Notes under the pieces: generated by a model
What the model was told of the DNA's origin: nothing
Seen by the model: the letters and a program-made list of their open reading frames with translations, nothing else
Database searches by the model: none
NCBI GenBank assembly: GCA_003162415.1
Contig: PMOL01000011.1
Span: 20,701 to 84,700 of the forward strand
DNA length: 64,000 nt
Source: Candidatus Dormiibacterota bacterium
Lineage (GTDB): Bacteria; Chloroflexota; Dormibacteria; Aeolococcales; Aeolococcaceae
Direction of reading: 5' to 3'
Shown: in pieces, positions 28,037 to 37,029 of the stretch
Layout of the letters: every line of letters begins with the position of its first letter
How positions within the stretch are numbered: position 1 is the first letter of the stretch
Translations under genes and position numbers: made by a program

Positions 28037-29008
28037 TCACACAGATGGCATCGGAAAGCTCAAGAGCGCTGGGCGACCGCCGTCGATGGCCGTGGTGTAC
28101 ACCACCCCGTTCTTGCGGTCGTATCCAACCCAACTGGCACCTTTAGCTGTGGCAACACTCCTGAGCAGGCGCACGGGATCACCACCGAATATCCCAACCA
28201 CTGGCCCCATTCTTGAGCCGTTTGCCGCAAACAAATACCGATCGAGCGATGGCTCGTATAGGGCGCCGTCCCCGCAACCGCACTCCTCGATTACCGACTC
28301 TACTACCTGCCGTTCCAGATCCCAGATTACCGTGTGCGGTCGTTGCTTGTTGCTGCACGCGAGTAGCGCACGGTTCGCCTTCGCGTCGATGGCCAGACCA
28401 TTGGGGAAGCAGGGATCTCCTATCGGAAAGCGATTTACCAACCGATTACTCTCCGACTCAATCTGGTAGAGGACGTTGTCCCGGTTGTCCGTAAGATAAA
28501 TCATGCCGTCGGCTTCATTGAATCGCGGTTGTTCCAGGCCGCTTCCAAGACCATCGGTGCGACCTACGATCTCGTCGGTTACCGCATCGACAGTTACCAG
28601 AAGCCCGTCCATGCGATTGGCTGCATACACCCTCTCGCGCGTAGCTTCGTAGTCGAGAAGATCGACGTGGTTACGGCCACCTGTAATGATCTGTGACGCC
28701 ACTGTTTGAGCCGCGAGAGACTTGGCCGAGATGTCCACGACGGCCAAAGTGCTTCCGGACATGCCCGCGTAAAGCTTACGAACGTTACTCGCGACTGAAA
28801 GTCCATATACCCGGCCCCCGAGTTTGATGGTTGCTTCGTACTTCGCTCGAGGGGAAGAGATGTCAAAGACGTCAACCCCACCGCTCCAGTTATCTGCCAG
28901 ATACAACACCTGACGCTCATGATCAATTGCGAGCGTATCGCAGAACTTAGCCCGTACTCCTTCGGGCAATGGAGTTAGGGTCGCGGGAGTGTCATCGAAC
29001 AACGCCAT
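28037..29008 (-). CDS. beta-propeller (YncE/SMP-30-like) protein
   Basis: A 323-residue protein with repeating strand patterns, each with a similar spacing: LAIDHERQVLYLADNWSGGV, VYGLSVASNVRKLYAGMSGS, EATRERVYAANRMDGLLVTV, NGLAIDAKANRALLACSNK and YEPSLDRYLFAANGS. This indicates a six- or seven-bladed propeller of the YncE/gluconolactonase-like superfamily. ATG 29008 follows GGAG (spacing 6). No signal peptide is seen, so it is probably cytoplasmic. Lactone hydrolysis would suit the pathway, but the ligands of SMP-30 are not clearly conserved. Confidence 0.72.
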   Translation of the reverse strand: MALFDDTPATLTPLPEGVRAKFCDTLAIDHERQVLYLADNWSGGVDVFDISSPRAKYEATIKLGGRVYGLSVASNVRKLYAGMSGSTLAVVDISAKSLAAQTVASQIITGGRNHVDLLDYEATRERVYAANRMDGLLVTVDAVTDEIVGRTDGLGSGLEQPRFNEADGMIYLTDNRDNVLYQIESESNRLVNRFPIGDPCFPNGLAIDAKANRALLACSNKQRPHTVIWDLERQVVESVIEECGCGDGALYEPSLDRYLFAANGSRMGPVVGIFGGDPVRLLRSVATAKGASWVGYDRKNGVVYTTAIDGGRPALLSFPMPSV

Positions 29009-29365
29009 AGCATCTCCACCTTATCGAACGATGTGCGCACCCCACAATGCTGGGTATCTGGCCAATCGCCGATTCCAAGCTGATCGTAGGGTCGACCTAA
29101 TCCGCTGTCAAACAGCGGACGATCGCTCGTCATTCGCAGAAAGACCTCGCCCACCAACGCCGCTCGCTTGCGTGTGATCGCGCATCTACCGCAGTGACAG
29201 CGCGTTACCAGAACGTTAACACCCTGCCCATCAGAGTTCAGCGGCGCTCGGAATACCCGCCTTCCGAGGCCTCCAAACGCCACACTTCGGTTGTGATTCT
29301 GCGACCTCGCGGTTGAGCTCGAGAACTGCCGCGACGCCCTCCTGCACCGCATCCAGCAGCGCATC
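29009..29365. promoter_or_regulatory. intergenic region with paired GTTAACG/GGTAACG half-sites
   Basis: About 355 bp lie between the kinase stop and the propeller start, both read leftward. At 29202-29219 the sequence cgttaccagaacgttaac carries two CGTTAnC half-sites 11 bp apart. They are similar to sites before the permease (60535-60558) and other genes. It probably regulates the propeller gene. No ORF is convincing. Confidence 0.4.
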
Positions 29366-30430
29366 CTACATCCAAGCGGACACGAGTTCGAGGGCACGAC
29401 GAGCCATGTGCGGGACGCCAACATCGAGGCGCGCGAACGTGGAGTGGTCAGTGATGCCATCGCAGTAGCGTTGATAGGAGGTCTCCATGATGATCGCTAT
29501 CTTCCATCCAGCTAGAGCGATATACCAACTCATCGACCTTAGCCGCCGCCCCGTGCGTCGAGCATATTCATCTGCTAGTTCGAGTCGAGTTGGGAATCCG
29601 CTGCGGTCGGTTACCGAACACACAGGAATGGCGAACGTCTCCTCGCCGGCTTCTCGCCAAAAATACAGCAGCCAACCCAAATCTGCGAGTGGATCGCCGA
29701 GGGTTGACAGTTCCCAATCAAGAATCGCCTTGATCGTCGGAGCCTCTGGGAGTCCCACCACGACGTTGTCCAACTTGTAGTCACCGTGGATGAGGGTAGT
29801 GTTCAGTTGCTCGGGAACGTTGCCACGGAGCCAATCTCCGAGCGTGTCGAGTTCCCTTATTTCGCGGCGTCGTACCCGCTCCCACTGACTCTGAAGACGG
29901 CTGAGTTGACGGTTCAGATAACCAGCTTGCGGAGCCAGATCGACGAGGCCCGCCTGGCTGACCGATACTGAATGGATGCAGGTGAGGCTTCGGATAAATT
30001 GCTCACTAAGGGTGGTCAAGTCGCCAGCAGTAGTCCCGACCGGTATGACGTCCCTCAGCACGGCGCCATCGATGTACTCCATGACGTAGAACGGCGCGCC
30101 CATCACGCTCTTGTTACCGCAGAAAGCGTGTACCCGCGGTACAGGTACGTCTGGCGCTCGATCGGCCAGCGCTCTCATTACTCGAAACTCACGACCGACG
30201 TCAAAGGCGCCACGCGGATGCGTCCCCAGCGGGGGTCGTCGCAGAACCACGGACCACGCTAGATTTCGCACGAGGTAGGTCAAACATGACTGTCCATTGC
30301 CTATTCGCGATAGGGTGAAATCACCCTCAAAGCCTGGCAGGGCGTCAGCGAACCAGTACCGCAAGCGAGGTGGAACAGGCTCGGGGGAAAGGCGTGCTGT
30401 CGAAAGGGCAGACCGCCCCCATTCGGACAT
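29366..30430 (-). CDS. APH-type phosphotransferase (ACAD10-like kinase family)
   Basis: A protein of about 354 residues with an aminoglycoside-phosphotransferase kinase fold. The N-lobe has GFEGDFTLSRIGNGQSCLTY and WSVVLRRPPLGTHPRGAFDV. The catalytic loop is LIHGDYKLDNVV and the metal loop AILDWELSTLGDPLADLGWL. The family sits beside acyl-CoA dehydrogenases in many bacteria and as a fused domain in ACAD10/11, where it is thought to phosphorylate hydroxy-acyl-CoAs or similar. Here an acyl-CoA dehydrogenase is 6 kb away. The start is ATG 30430; a TTG at 30466 is also open. Confidence 0.85.
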   Translation of the reverse strand: MSEWGRSALSTARLSPEPVPPRLRYWFADALPGFEGDFTLSRIGNGQSCLTYLVRNLAWSVVLRRPPLGTHPRGAFDVGREFRVMRALADRAPDVPVPRVHAFCGNKSVMGAPFYVMEYIDGAVLRDVIPVGTTAGDLTTLSEQFIRSLTCIHSVSVSQAGLVDLAPQAGYLNRQLSRLQSQWERVRRREIRELDTLGDWLRGNVPEQLNTTLIHGDYKLDNVVVGLPEAPTIKAILDWELSTLGDPLADLGWLLYFWREAGEETFAIPVCSVTDRSGFPTRLELADEYARRTGRRLRSMSWYIALAGWKIAIIMETSYQRYCDGITDHSTFARLDVGVPHMARRALELVSAWM

Positions 30431-30585
30431 CACTCTGCCTGAGGAACCATTATTGGCCCGCCTCAAAAGCTAAGAGACTAAGTGCTGTCCTTGTCTGTAG
30501 TCTATTGGTGGCGACCCGATCCCATCTGAACGCCGTCGCAAGCGTGCAAGGGTACGCTCCGTGGGTGAGGGAGGGCATGGAGTGC

Positions 30586-31839
30586 CTATCCGGCGGACGC
30601 TAGAGCAACTTCTCTGTGCTCCCTGGGCGCCGGGGCTCCCTTCCGGTGACTATGTCCGGCATGCCGGACAAATGGAATCGCCAGGTTCTCTGCTCGGCCC
30701 TGCGAGGCTTCGAGCCGCCCGACGACAGTCGCTGAATCATGCGCATCTTGGATCCCGCGAGTTAGGTTTAGCCAAGCCGCGGCAAGCTCGCTGAGATGTT
30801 GTGCAGCGGCCGGCAGGCGCGCTAAACGGTCGAGGTCCCGAGGGGAAAGCAGCGTGAGCGTTTCCATCGTCATTCCATCTATGCAGTCAAGTGCTATGAC
30901 CAGCATTTCGAGCTCGTTTGGCTCCGTCGAAAGCGCGCCCGAAGGAAGGTCGTTCGAGGATAGAACCGCCGCAACGCCGAGACGAGGAGCCCTACCGATG
31001 TGTGACTTATTTGACTGAAGATGGAGACTGTACGTCTCGCGTACCACGCGCGTAGCTACTTCCCGCGGGTCGCTTCCGTCCTGCGCAATACCTTTGCGAA
31101 CGCTCGCAATGACATCTCCAAGCACAGGCCGCAAGCTTGCCGCGATTCGACCCGAAACGGGTGGCACATTGTCATTCCCAATTGCGACCTGAAGAGCGCG
31201 ATGCAGCCGTCCTTGATCCAGCAATTCGTATGCACGACTTCTGCTTAGTGCGAACTCCATTCGGACGTAGCATTCCCAAGTCCGGTAACCCAATGCGACC
31301 CAGGCGCGGCCCTCATGGGCTTCCAGAAGTAGCAAACAAACGCTCGCGAAACCCTCCTTAATGCGCAGTGTGAGCGCACGTGCCTCGGATTCAGCCATCA
31401 CTGCCTGTTCCTCAACGCCAGCATCGTCGATGGAAGGCTGGGACGGGAAAAACTCGCCTCTTGTGGTCCGCCGATCCACACTGATAGTCGACATGCAAGC
31501 CGCCTGGGCGGCGAAGACCGCATCTTGGGCGTCGAATATTGACATCCCAGTACAAACAGCTGGAACCTCTGAAGAGAGGTCGGCGGCTAGGGCGCTTGTG
31601 AGGGAGCACTCGCCGTTTTCGATCGCTCCTTCCAACCTCCCCAACAGGCCGTCGAGACGGTGAAGCCGACGGCGTCCTCCTCCGACTGTATCCCGCACGG
31701 TCCGAACCTCCTCTTGGACTCTCCGGATGCCCAGCCCCGGAGTGTATGGATCTCCATACTGACTGTCAAGCGAGCGCTCGCTCGGGAGGTCAGCCAGGCG
31801 ACGCAGCCGATCCGAGGGTCGAGTCAGTGCTAGATACAC
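30586..31839 (-). CDS. large protein of unknown function with an HTH-like segment
   Basis: The frame is open from beyond 31839 to 30586. The start is unclear because it runs into the TetR gene; GTG 31839 is the first start after the TetR stop. The product (about 417 aa) is mostly helical. The only recognisable segment is LRIKEGFASVCLLLLEAHEG then GYRTWECYVRMEFALSRSRA and YELLDQGRLHRAL. This resembles a DNA-binding-like module seen in plasmid- and phage-borne actinobacterial proteins of unknown role. It includes a SRSRAYELLDQ recognition-helix-like stretch. The C-terminal third is Leu/Ala-rich. It is 67 bp after the TetR stop and could be its partner or a relic of a mobile element. Confidence 0.5.
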   Translation of the reverse strand: MYLALTRPSDRLRRLADLPSERSLDSQYGDPYTPGLGIRRVQEEVRTVRDTVGGGRRRLHRLDGLLGRLEGAIENGECSLTSALAADLSSEVPAVCTGMSIFDAQDAVFAAQAACMSTISVDRRTTRGEFFPSQPSIDDAGVEEQAVMAESEARALTLRIKEGFASVCLLLLEAHEGRAWVALGYRTWECYVRMEFALSRSRAYELLDQGRLHRALQVAIGNDNVPPVSGRIAASLRPVLGDVIASVRKGIAQDGSDPREVATRVVRETYSLHLQSNKSHIGRAPRLGVAAVLSSNDLPSGALSTEPNELEMLVIALDCIDGMTMETLTLLSPRDLDRLARLPAAAQHLSELAAAWLNLTRGIQDAHDSATVVGRLEASQGRAENLAIPFVRHAGHSHRKGAPAPREHREVALASAG

Positions 31840-31906
31840 CTTGCCGAACGTTGCAAGGAAGGCGTGACTGCCCTCCAAGGGAACGGGTTCCCCGGGCTCG
31901 TTCCGC

Positions 31907-32575
31907 CTACCGCTCTCCCTCCCCCGCTCGCGGATGCGTGCTGGCACCGTCAAGGTATATTCGCGCAAAGTCCGTGGCAAGAGCTCGGACGTCGAGTTCA
32001 CCGCGCTCTTCGAACCAAAAGATGGCCCAGTTGAGCAGATCAAGCAAACCTAGCGTCAGGACCTTTGTGGAAATGTCGGAGCGGATTATCCCGGCCAGCT
32101 GACCCTCCTGAAGAAGTTGCTCGATAAAGTCCTGGTATTCATCTCGCATTGAGACGACTTGACGGCGGCGTGCGACTGACAGCGAACGCAACTCTGTCAG
32201 CATCGTCGCGTGCTGGTCTTTGTCTTCAAGAATTGCGCTTAGGTGGCCGTGGATGAACCGCTCCACCCGCTCGCGAGGGTCGTCCGCTTCAGAAACATCC
32301 GCTCGTGCGCGGGCCAGAACGTTGGTTAAGGCCCTCCGACAGATTTCAAATAAGAGGTCTTCCTTCTTCTTCACATGATGGTAGAGCGTCGCATTCTGCA
32401 CCCCCAGCGTCTCCGACAACTGTCGGGTGGAAGTCGCCGTGTAGCCCTGCCGCCAGAACAAGTGCGCAGCCGTGCTCAGAAGCCGCGTTGCAACGGGACC
32501 GTCGGGTGGGTTCCCGACTTGCCTTCTTCGGTTAGCCAACTTCGAATCAGGTGGTGTCAAGCCTCGCTCTCCCAT
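31907..32575 (-). CDS. TetR-family transcriptional regulator
   Basis: A 222-residue regulator. The N-terminal HTH is LLSTAAHLFWRQGYTATSTR, QLSETLGVQNATLYHHVKKK, EDLLFEICRRAL (about residues 32-84). The helical ligand domain has FIHGHLSAILEDKDQHATML and LGLLDLLNWAIFWFEERGEL, typical of KstR2/FadR-like TetR proteins that sense acyl-CoA-type ligands. It lies at the right end of the catabolic island, upstream of the unknown protein and the APH kinase. It may control the acyl-CoA part of the pathway. Confidence 0.88.
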   Translation of the reverse strand: MGERGLTPPDSKLANRRRQVGNPPDGPVATRLLSTAAHLFWRQGYTATSTRQLSETLGVQNATLYHHVKKKEDLLFEICRRALTNVLARARADVSEADDPRERVERFIHGHLSAILEDKDQHATMLTELRSLSVARRRQVVSMRDEYQDFIEQLLQEGQLAGIIRSDISTKVLTLGLLDLLNWAIFWFEERGELDVRALATDFARIYLDGASTHPRAGEGER

Positions 32576-32965
32576 TTTAGCGACACTCTGTAGATAGACA
32601 GCGCACTACCACACTAGCGCTATCAACGGTAGGCTGCTGCGATTCCGCCAATTGCTTCAGCGCCTACTGCCGAGCGCGTCGGGACCAGGACATTACCATC
32701 GCGCCACGATATTGACATCCGCCCCTATGTCGAGCGTGGCTATACGACGCCTAGCTACCCTCAGGGACGGAGTGTGTACCCACCACGAGTCGAGATGCCG
32801 CGCCTTGGCGGAGCTGATTCACTGTAGGCCCGACGTCAGGTGCGGATGTCCCAGGCATGCCTCTTCGTGGCGGCTTGGGCAGGCAGCGACATGACGTCGG
32901 CGAGTGGATGGTGCGGACCAACATTGACGTTCCAGCAAACTGCTTCTCCTAGATCGCGCGTCCAA
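32576..32965. other. divergent intergenic region
   Basis: 390 bp lie between the leftward TetR gene and the rightward monooxygenase-like gene. It should hold both promoters. No ORF, RNA gene or clear palindrome stands out. Confidence 0.35.
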
Positions 32966-33421
32966 TTGAGATGGCACAATTGGCGGGGATTTGTGAAGGT
33001 CGTAGCGAAAGGGGGTCGGCGTGATGATCTCGTTGTCGCTCTCAACGAGCCTTTTGATCACCTTCTTACGCACGAGCCGAAGTGCGAGGCCAACGTCGTC
33101 CACCTGGATAACGATGACTTGGATGCCGTGTGGGTATATGAGCTCTTTTCAGGCCCTGACGGACTAGTCGATCATAGAGCCAGTTCCGTTCTCGCGCGAC
33201 TGCGCACGGATGTCTTTCCTCAGATCGTGACGGAGGTCACTGCCTGGCACTGGGGCACGCCCCTTTTCGCATCGGGGTTGACAGCCGGGATCCGGCCGCT
33301 GGCGTGGTCGACCGATCATCTTCGACGGAGTCCGCAGCGGGCTCCAGTTGCCACGGGGATTAGCCGCGAACCTGAGCGGGCTCAGGTCTCGAATGCGGCG
33401 CATGTAGAATGTGCACTCTGA
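32966..33421 (+). CDS. antibiotic-biosynthesis-monooxygenase (ABM) domain protein, possibly frameshifted at its start
   Basis: The core GFVKVVAKGGRRDDLVVALN, CEANVVHLDNDDLDAVWVYE, DHRASSVLARLRTDVFPQIV is a small dimeric ABM/YgiN-type haem-less monooxygenase fold. No good ATG leads into it in frame. TTG 32966 does, while ATG 32971 reads MAQLAG in another frame and would join the core if one G were removed from the GCGGGGA run at 32983-32989. The C-terminal 40 residues are Arg-rich and unlike the family, suggesting a second frame loss. It may be a pseudogene or a weakly started gene. Confidence 0.5.
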   Translation: MRWHNWRGFVKVVAKGGRRDDLVVALNEPFDHLLTHEPKCEANVVHLDNDDLDAVWVYELFSGPDGLVDHRASSVLARLRTDVFPQIVTEVTAWHWGTPLFASGLTAGIRPLAWSTDHLRRSPQRAPVATGISREPERAQVSNAAHVECAL

Positions 33422-33451
33422 GAACAAAAAGAATTCCAAGCCCGAGCGTTA

Positions 33452-34300
33452 CTAATCCATGACTTCGCCTCCGTCCACACTCAAACACTGGCCAGTCATG
33501 TAGCTGCTCATCTCCGAGGCCAAAAAGTACACCACGCCTGCCACATCTTCCGGTGTACCGACGCGCTGCATCGGAATCGCTTTCGCCTTCTCGGCCAGCC
33601 ACTCCTCCCTATACTGCTCGTACGAGAGTCCCTTCCCCCGAGCGACATCGACTTCCTCCGCCCTGACACGGGTGGTGTTGATTGTCCCAGGGCAGATCGC
33701 GTTGACCCGAATCCCATGCGGCGCGAGCTCGAGTGCCATCACACGAGTTAGCATGTTGAGCGCCGCCTTGGACGCTGAGTAAGCAGCATTGCGCTGGCTC
33801 GGTCGTTTAGCGGCAATGGACGAAATGTTGATGATGCTGCCGCCCCGGGCCGCCTCAATCATCGCGCGCGCGACGTGTTTAGACAGACTCATCGGACCGC
33901 GAACATTCACCGCCATGATCGCGTTCCAATCCGCCTCACTTGTCTCCGCCACTCCTCGTACGCTGCTGCTTGTGTATGCCCTGGCTGCGTTGACCAAAAT
34001 GTCGATCCGCCCCATTGTCCTAAGGGTCGTTTCAACGAGCGTAGTGATCTGAGCCTCATCGGTGAGGTCACACTCCACTGCTCTCGAGCGGCGCCCGATT
34101 GTCTCGATCTCGGCTCGGACAGCTTCGATCCCTTGCCAATTCACCCGAGCGGCTTGCGGAGGAATTCGTTCTGTGGGGTGGGGTATATCCGACACCACCA
34201 CGTCAGCTCCTTCGCGAGCAAGACGTAAGGCTACTTCGCGACCGATGCTTCCAATACCCCAAGCGCCGGTGATCAACGCCACTCTTGCATCAAGACTCAT
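33452..34300 (-). CDS. SDR-family oxidoreductase
   Basis: A 282-residue classical SDR. Cofactor loop VALITGAWGIGSIGREVALR has two extra residues compared with TGxxxGIG. Then come CDLTDE, DILVNAARAY, SIINISSIAAK (catalytic Ser), AAYSASKAALNMLTR (Tyr and Lys), HGIRVNAICPGTINT, and the C-terminal MTGQCLSVDGGEV. All catalytic residues are present, unlike the SDR at 18845. ATG 34300. It is convergent with the ABM-like gene (30 bp between stops) and ends the catabolic island on the right. Confidence 0.9.
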   Translation of the reverse strand: MSLDARVALITGAWGIGSIGREVALRLAREGADVVVSDIPHPTERIPPQAARVNWQGIEAVRAEIETIGRRSRAVECDLTDEAQITTLVETTLRTMGRIDILVNAARAYTSSSVRGVAETSEADWNAIMAVNVRGPMSLSKHVARAMIEAARGGSIINISSIAAKRPSQRNAAYSASKAALNMLTRVMALELAPHGIRVNAICPGTINTTRVRAEEVDVARGKGLSYEQYREEWLAEKAKAIPMQRVGTPEDVAGVVYFLASEMSSYMTGQCLSVDGGEVMD

Positions 34301-35214
34301 GCGGGTTCGTCCTTGTAATCGAGTCGACTTCTGTTTCCGTTAGCCTATGCTCTCCATGGCGGCCTAGGAAGTGGTCGAACCCAACGAGGGAGCGCGGGCC
34401 CTACTGCACGGCGCCGAAGCCTCGGCGCTTGACCTCGTTTAGAGACCAGTATGCTTCGGTCGGGCGTCGATGGCTGTCATGTTGGTGGTCCCATTAGGCT
34501 TAGCGCACGAAGGCAGGTGGCAGACCGAGGAGAAAGTGAACCCGGGCGAGCCAGCCCTCGCGCCGCTAAGGGCTATCCCGGCGCGAGCGACGACAGAACT
34601 ATTTCGGTTGACCGGTGTCCACCGTTGATGCGCGGAACTTGAACACGGCACGCCGGCGAAATCGTTTCACCACGGACTAATGCCAAATTGGTCGATGTGG
34701 CGCGTCAGTGCCTGCGAACTGTTCTCTTGCCGACGCCATACGAACTCTCCCCGAGCATGTCGGCCGCGCTGGGACGCGAGATATGGCTTAAGTTGGAGCT
34801 TGAGAGCGCTTAATGCAAGCAGCATCATCGATCCCCGGCGACCGAGTCGCGTGCATCATTAGTGGGGGCAACCTGGATCCTTCGCTGCTGCCAAATCTGG
34901 TCGCCGCTGCATGCGCGTTTGATGCTGCCTTTTGAACGCAGGAATCATTGTGACTCTGTGAGTCCTGGGTCTCGTGGAGTCGGACTCCTGGACTGGCATC
35001 CAACTGTCCCACCAGGATGACATGATGGGCCGACGGTCATCCGGCAGAGTTTCGATACCCGAATGCCCGGCCCATCACGGGCACGCGTGGCGTTGTCCGG
35101 CTAGTCGTGGAATCCCCTGGTCCGAGTTCAGCAGGACACATCGCGGGAGGTAGAGGCCAACCTGATGACTGACCTCGCTTCCGACCGCTACCAAAGCGTT
35201 GACCTGCGATAGAG
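34301..35214. other. gene-poor region at the edge of the mobile element
   Basis: About 900 bp have no supported gene. A 7-bp-stem hairpin (gcgccga/tcggcgc, 34411-34428) sits near the SDR start. Base composition rises in GC from about 35.2 kb, so the left boundary of the integrated element probably lies here. I could not find a second copy of the tRNA-Ser core that would mark it. Confidence 0.35.
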
Positions 35215-35625
35215 TCAGTCTGAAAGGGGAAATTCGGTGATCGCCGCTTCGAGGCAGAACCGCGCCGCAGCCAGGATGACGGGCACGTAATGCGAGGGGG
35301 TCGCGCCACAGCCACGGGCGCAGTGCATCGTGATCCTCGCGCCGCGTCCCGCATCGATGGGAACGGGGATGGCGTCGATGGGATGCGTGCCATTGCGATC
35401 AAAGGCGCTGACGCCAGCGTATCGATACTCCCAAAGCGGATCGATCCAGAACTCGCCGGACGGTTCGATGGGTTCCCGGCCGGTCCGGCGCCGGCGCATC
35501 CCTCGACACCGGACGTAGGCGATGGGATGTCGGCAGGCTGGACAGAGCACCGCCACTGAGGGGCGCCCGCAGCACGGGCACACCGAAGGGCCGCGCCCGG
35601 CTCGTGGCAATTCTGTCGTGCTCAT
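35215..35625 (-). CDS. hypothetical zinc-ribbon-like protein
   Basis: A protein of about 136 residues starting at ATG 35625; the longer open frame to 35841 overlaps the excisionase gene. It has a CPCCGRPSVAVLCPACRHPI zinc-ribbon near the N-terminus and a second Cys cluster (MHCARGCGATPSHYVP). Between them is the acidic FWIDPLWEYRYAGVSAFD. It is divergent from the excisionase-like gene (117 bp), in the position of an accessory gene of an actinobacterial integrated plasmid. No family recognised. Confidence 0.45.
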   Translation of the reverse strand: MSTTELPRAGRGPSVCPCCGRPSVAVLCPACRHPIAYVRCRGMRRRRTGREPIEPSGEFWIDPLWEYRYAGVSAFDRNGTHPIDAIPVPIDAGRGARITMHCARGCGATPSHYVPVILAAARFCLEAAITEFPLSD

Positions 35626-35742
35626 CGTGTGATCTATGATCGTCGCTGGCGGTCCAGTGAGCGGCCGCCCCGGGCGGTGACGACCTCGGCCACAAACGCG
35701 TGACACCAGCGGGCTCGGAGGCTCAGCCGGAGAAGCGCGCCT

Positions 35743-35982
35743 ATGGCTTCCGCCAACGAGGTCCCTAAGCTCCTGCTGTCGACCCGCGAGGTCGCCCGGG
35801 CTCTGGGCGTGTCTGACCGATTCGTCAAGCAACTCATCCACGCGGGCTCACTTCCCTCTTTCAAGATCGGGCGCCTACGTCGTATCGACGCCGGCGACCT
35901 GCGTTCCTGGATCGAACGCCAGCGCGCGGCGGGGTGGACTGGCGGCCCCGAGGAGCAGCCTCGAGCTCGCGAGCGGCCATGA
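35743..35982 (+). CDS. AlpA/excisionase-type HTH protein
   Basis: A 79-residue protein. LLLSTREVARALGVSDRFVK, QLIHAGSLPSFKIGRLRRID and AGDLRSWIERQR form the MerR-like winged HTH of the helix_turn_helix_17/excisionase group (DNA-binding domain, about residues 9-62). In elements with a tyrosine integrase such proteins direct excision (Xis) or regulate transfer genes. The integrase is 7 kb away (42692). It overlaps the next open frame by ATGA. Confidence 0.82.
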   Translation: MASANEVPKLLLSTREVARALGVSDRFVKQLIHAGSLPSFKIGRLRRIDAGDLRSWIERQRAAGWTGGPEEQPRARERP

Positions 35983-36464
35983 CCAATGAGCTCCGCCGCA
36001 AGCGGTGCGTTCGGCAGGGATCAGTGATCGCGGTCCCGTTCTGTTCCCCCATCGCCCCACGACCGCGACAGCTGGCGAGGCCGAAGCACGCTGGATGTGG
36101 ATCCGGCGATCTGGGGTCCGCGGTCGCGGAGTTGGCCTCGCATGCAGGGAAGCTGGCGCCGGGAGGCGCCCACCGGGACGGGCAGACCCTTTGGCTACGA
36201 CCCTCCGATGCGAGGCTTCGGCTACAAGTTGGTCTGACGCAGGTTCCCCGCGTCGGATGCGATGAGTCGGGGTGGTCCTCGATGAACGTACCGAGCGAAA
36301 CGGTTCCCGACGCGAACCCCGGGAGCGACCGCGAGCGTCGTGCGTCGAGCTCAGCGACGTTTGCGATCACCGCGGCCGCCGCGACCGAACAGGTATCCGA
36401 ACGGGTGCCTGAACAGATATCCGAACCGATACCTGAACAGGCATCGAACAGATCGTCTGAATAG
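35979..36464 (+). CDS. hypothetical ORF coupled to the excisionase
   Basis: ATG 35979 overlaps the excisionase stop (ATGA), and the frame stays open for 161 codons. The sequence is low in order-forming residues until the end, where a Glu/Pro/Ser tetrapeptide repeat (EQVSERVPEQISEPIPEQ) is encoded by five to six 12-bp units. No family is recognised. The coupling argues for a gene, the composition argues against. The repeat may matter as DNA rather than protein. Confidence 0.3.
   Translation: MTNELRRKRCVRQGSVIAVPFCSPIAPRPRQLARPKHAGCGSGDLGSAVAELASHAGKLAPGGAHRDGQTLWLRPSDARLRLQVGLTQVPRVGCDESGWSSMNVPSETVPDANPGSDRERRASSSATFAITAAAATEQVSERVPEQISEPIPEQASNRSSE
36387..36458 (+). repeat. 12-bp tandem repeats
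   Basis: Units start with GAAC every 12 bp: gaacaggtatcc (36387), gaacgggtgcct, gaacagatatcc, gaaccgatacct, gaacaggcatc, then a shorter gaacagatcg. The array ends about 30 bp before the next gene. It may be an iteron array for partition or replication, or coding repeats of the overlapping frame. Confidence 0.65.
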
Positions 36465-36486
36465 ATAGTGAATCGGAGTGAACAAC

Positions 36487-36915
36487 ATGGCACCAAAGAA
36501 GCCTCGCTCTGCCTCTCGGGTTCGATACGACTCAACCCACCCCGCTCTCACGATCCACTTCAAGCGCCAGGTGTATGAGAAGGTTGTCGAATTCTGCACG
36601 CGATCGGGGCTCACAAGAAGCGAGGTGGTGCGCCGTGCGCTTGTGTCGGTCGAGAGCCTCGTAGAAGCGATCGTCGCCCGCGACCGGGACCAATGGCTGA
36701 AGCAGCGTTGGAATGCTGGATACGCAGAGGGTCGGAGGCTAGGGCTCGAGGAAGGTCAAACTTCTGGGTATCACGCGGCGGTGGCGGCCTTTCGACTCGC
36801 CTACCGGTGCCCGCGCTGCGGCCGGGAGGTCGAGCTCCGTGCCCATGGCCCCGATGCCGTCAACATCCTCGAGTTGATGGCCGCGATGCCCTGGGTGCAC
36901 GACGGCTGTCGCTGA
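36487..36915 (+). CDS. ribbon-helix-helix/zinc-ribbon protein, hypothetical
   Basis: ATG 36487 lies 9 bases after CGGAG. The 142-residue protein begins with a basic MAPKKPRSASRVRYDS. A ribbon-helix-helix-like segment follows (ALTIHFKRQVYEKVVEFCTR then SGLTRSEVVRRALVSVESLV), and a C-terminal zinc-ribbon half (YRCPRCGREVELRAHGPDA, ending HDGCR). This is the layout of plasmid-type regulators or partition proteins. It lies directly after the 12-bp repeat array, which could be its binding site (inference). A 9-bp-stem hairpin follows at 37030. Confidence 0.6.
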   Translation: MAPKKPRSASRVRYDSTHPALTIHFKRQVYEKVVEFCTRSGLTRSEVVRRALVSVESLVEAIVARDRDQWLKQRWNAGYAEGRRLGLEEGQTSGYHAAVAAFRLAYRCPRCGREVELRAHGPDAVNILELMAAMPWVHDGCR

Positions 36916-37029
36916 CCTTCCCCACTTGCTTGTCGCGGCCTCGAGCAGCCGCTATCGACGCCTGAAGAACCCGCCTCGTTCCGCTTCTGGAGTGGATCCC
37001 GAGGCCGACTGGCATTTGCACCGCTCTGA

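Noticed and set aside
34439..34862. Short open frames on both strands near the element's left edge
   Set aside because: None has a domain, start signal or coherent codon use; no tRNA core or terminal repeat was found there.
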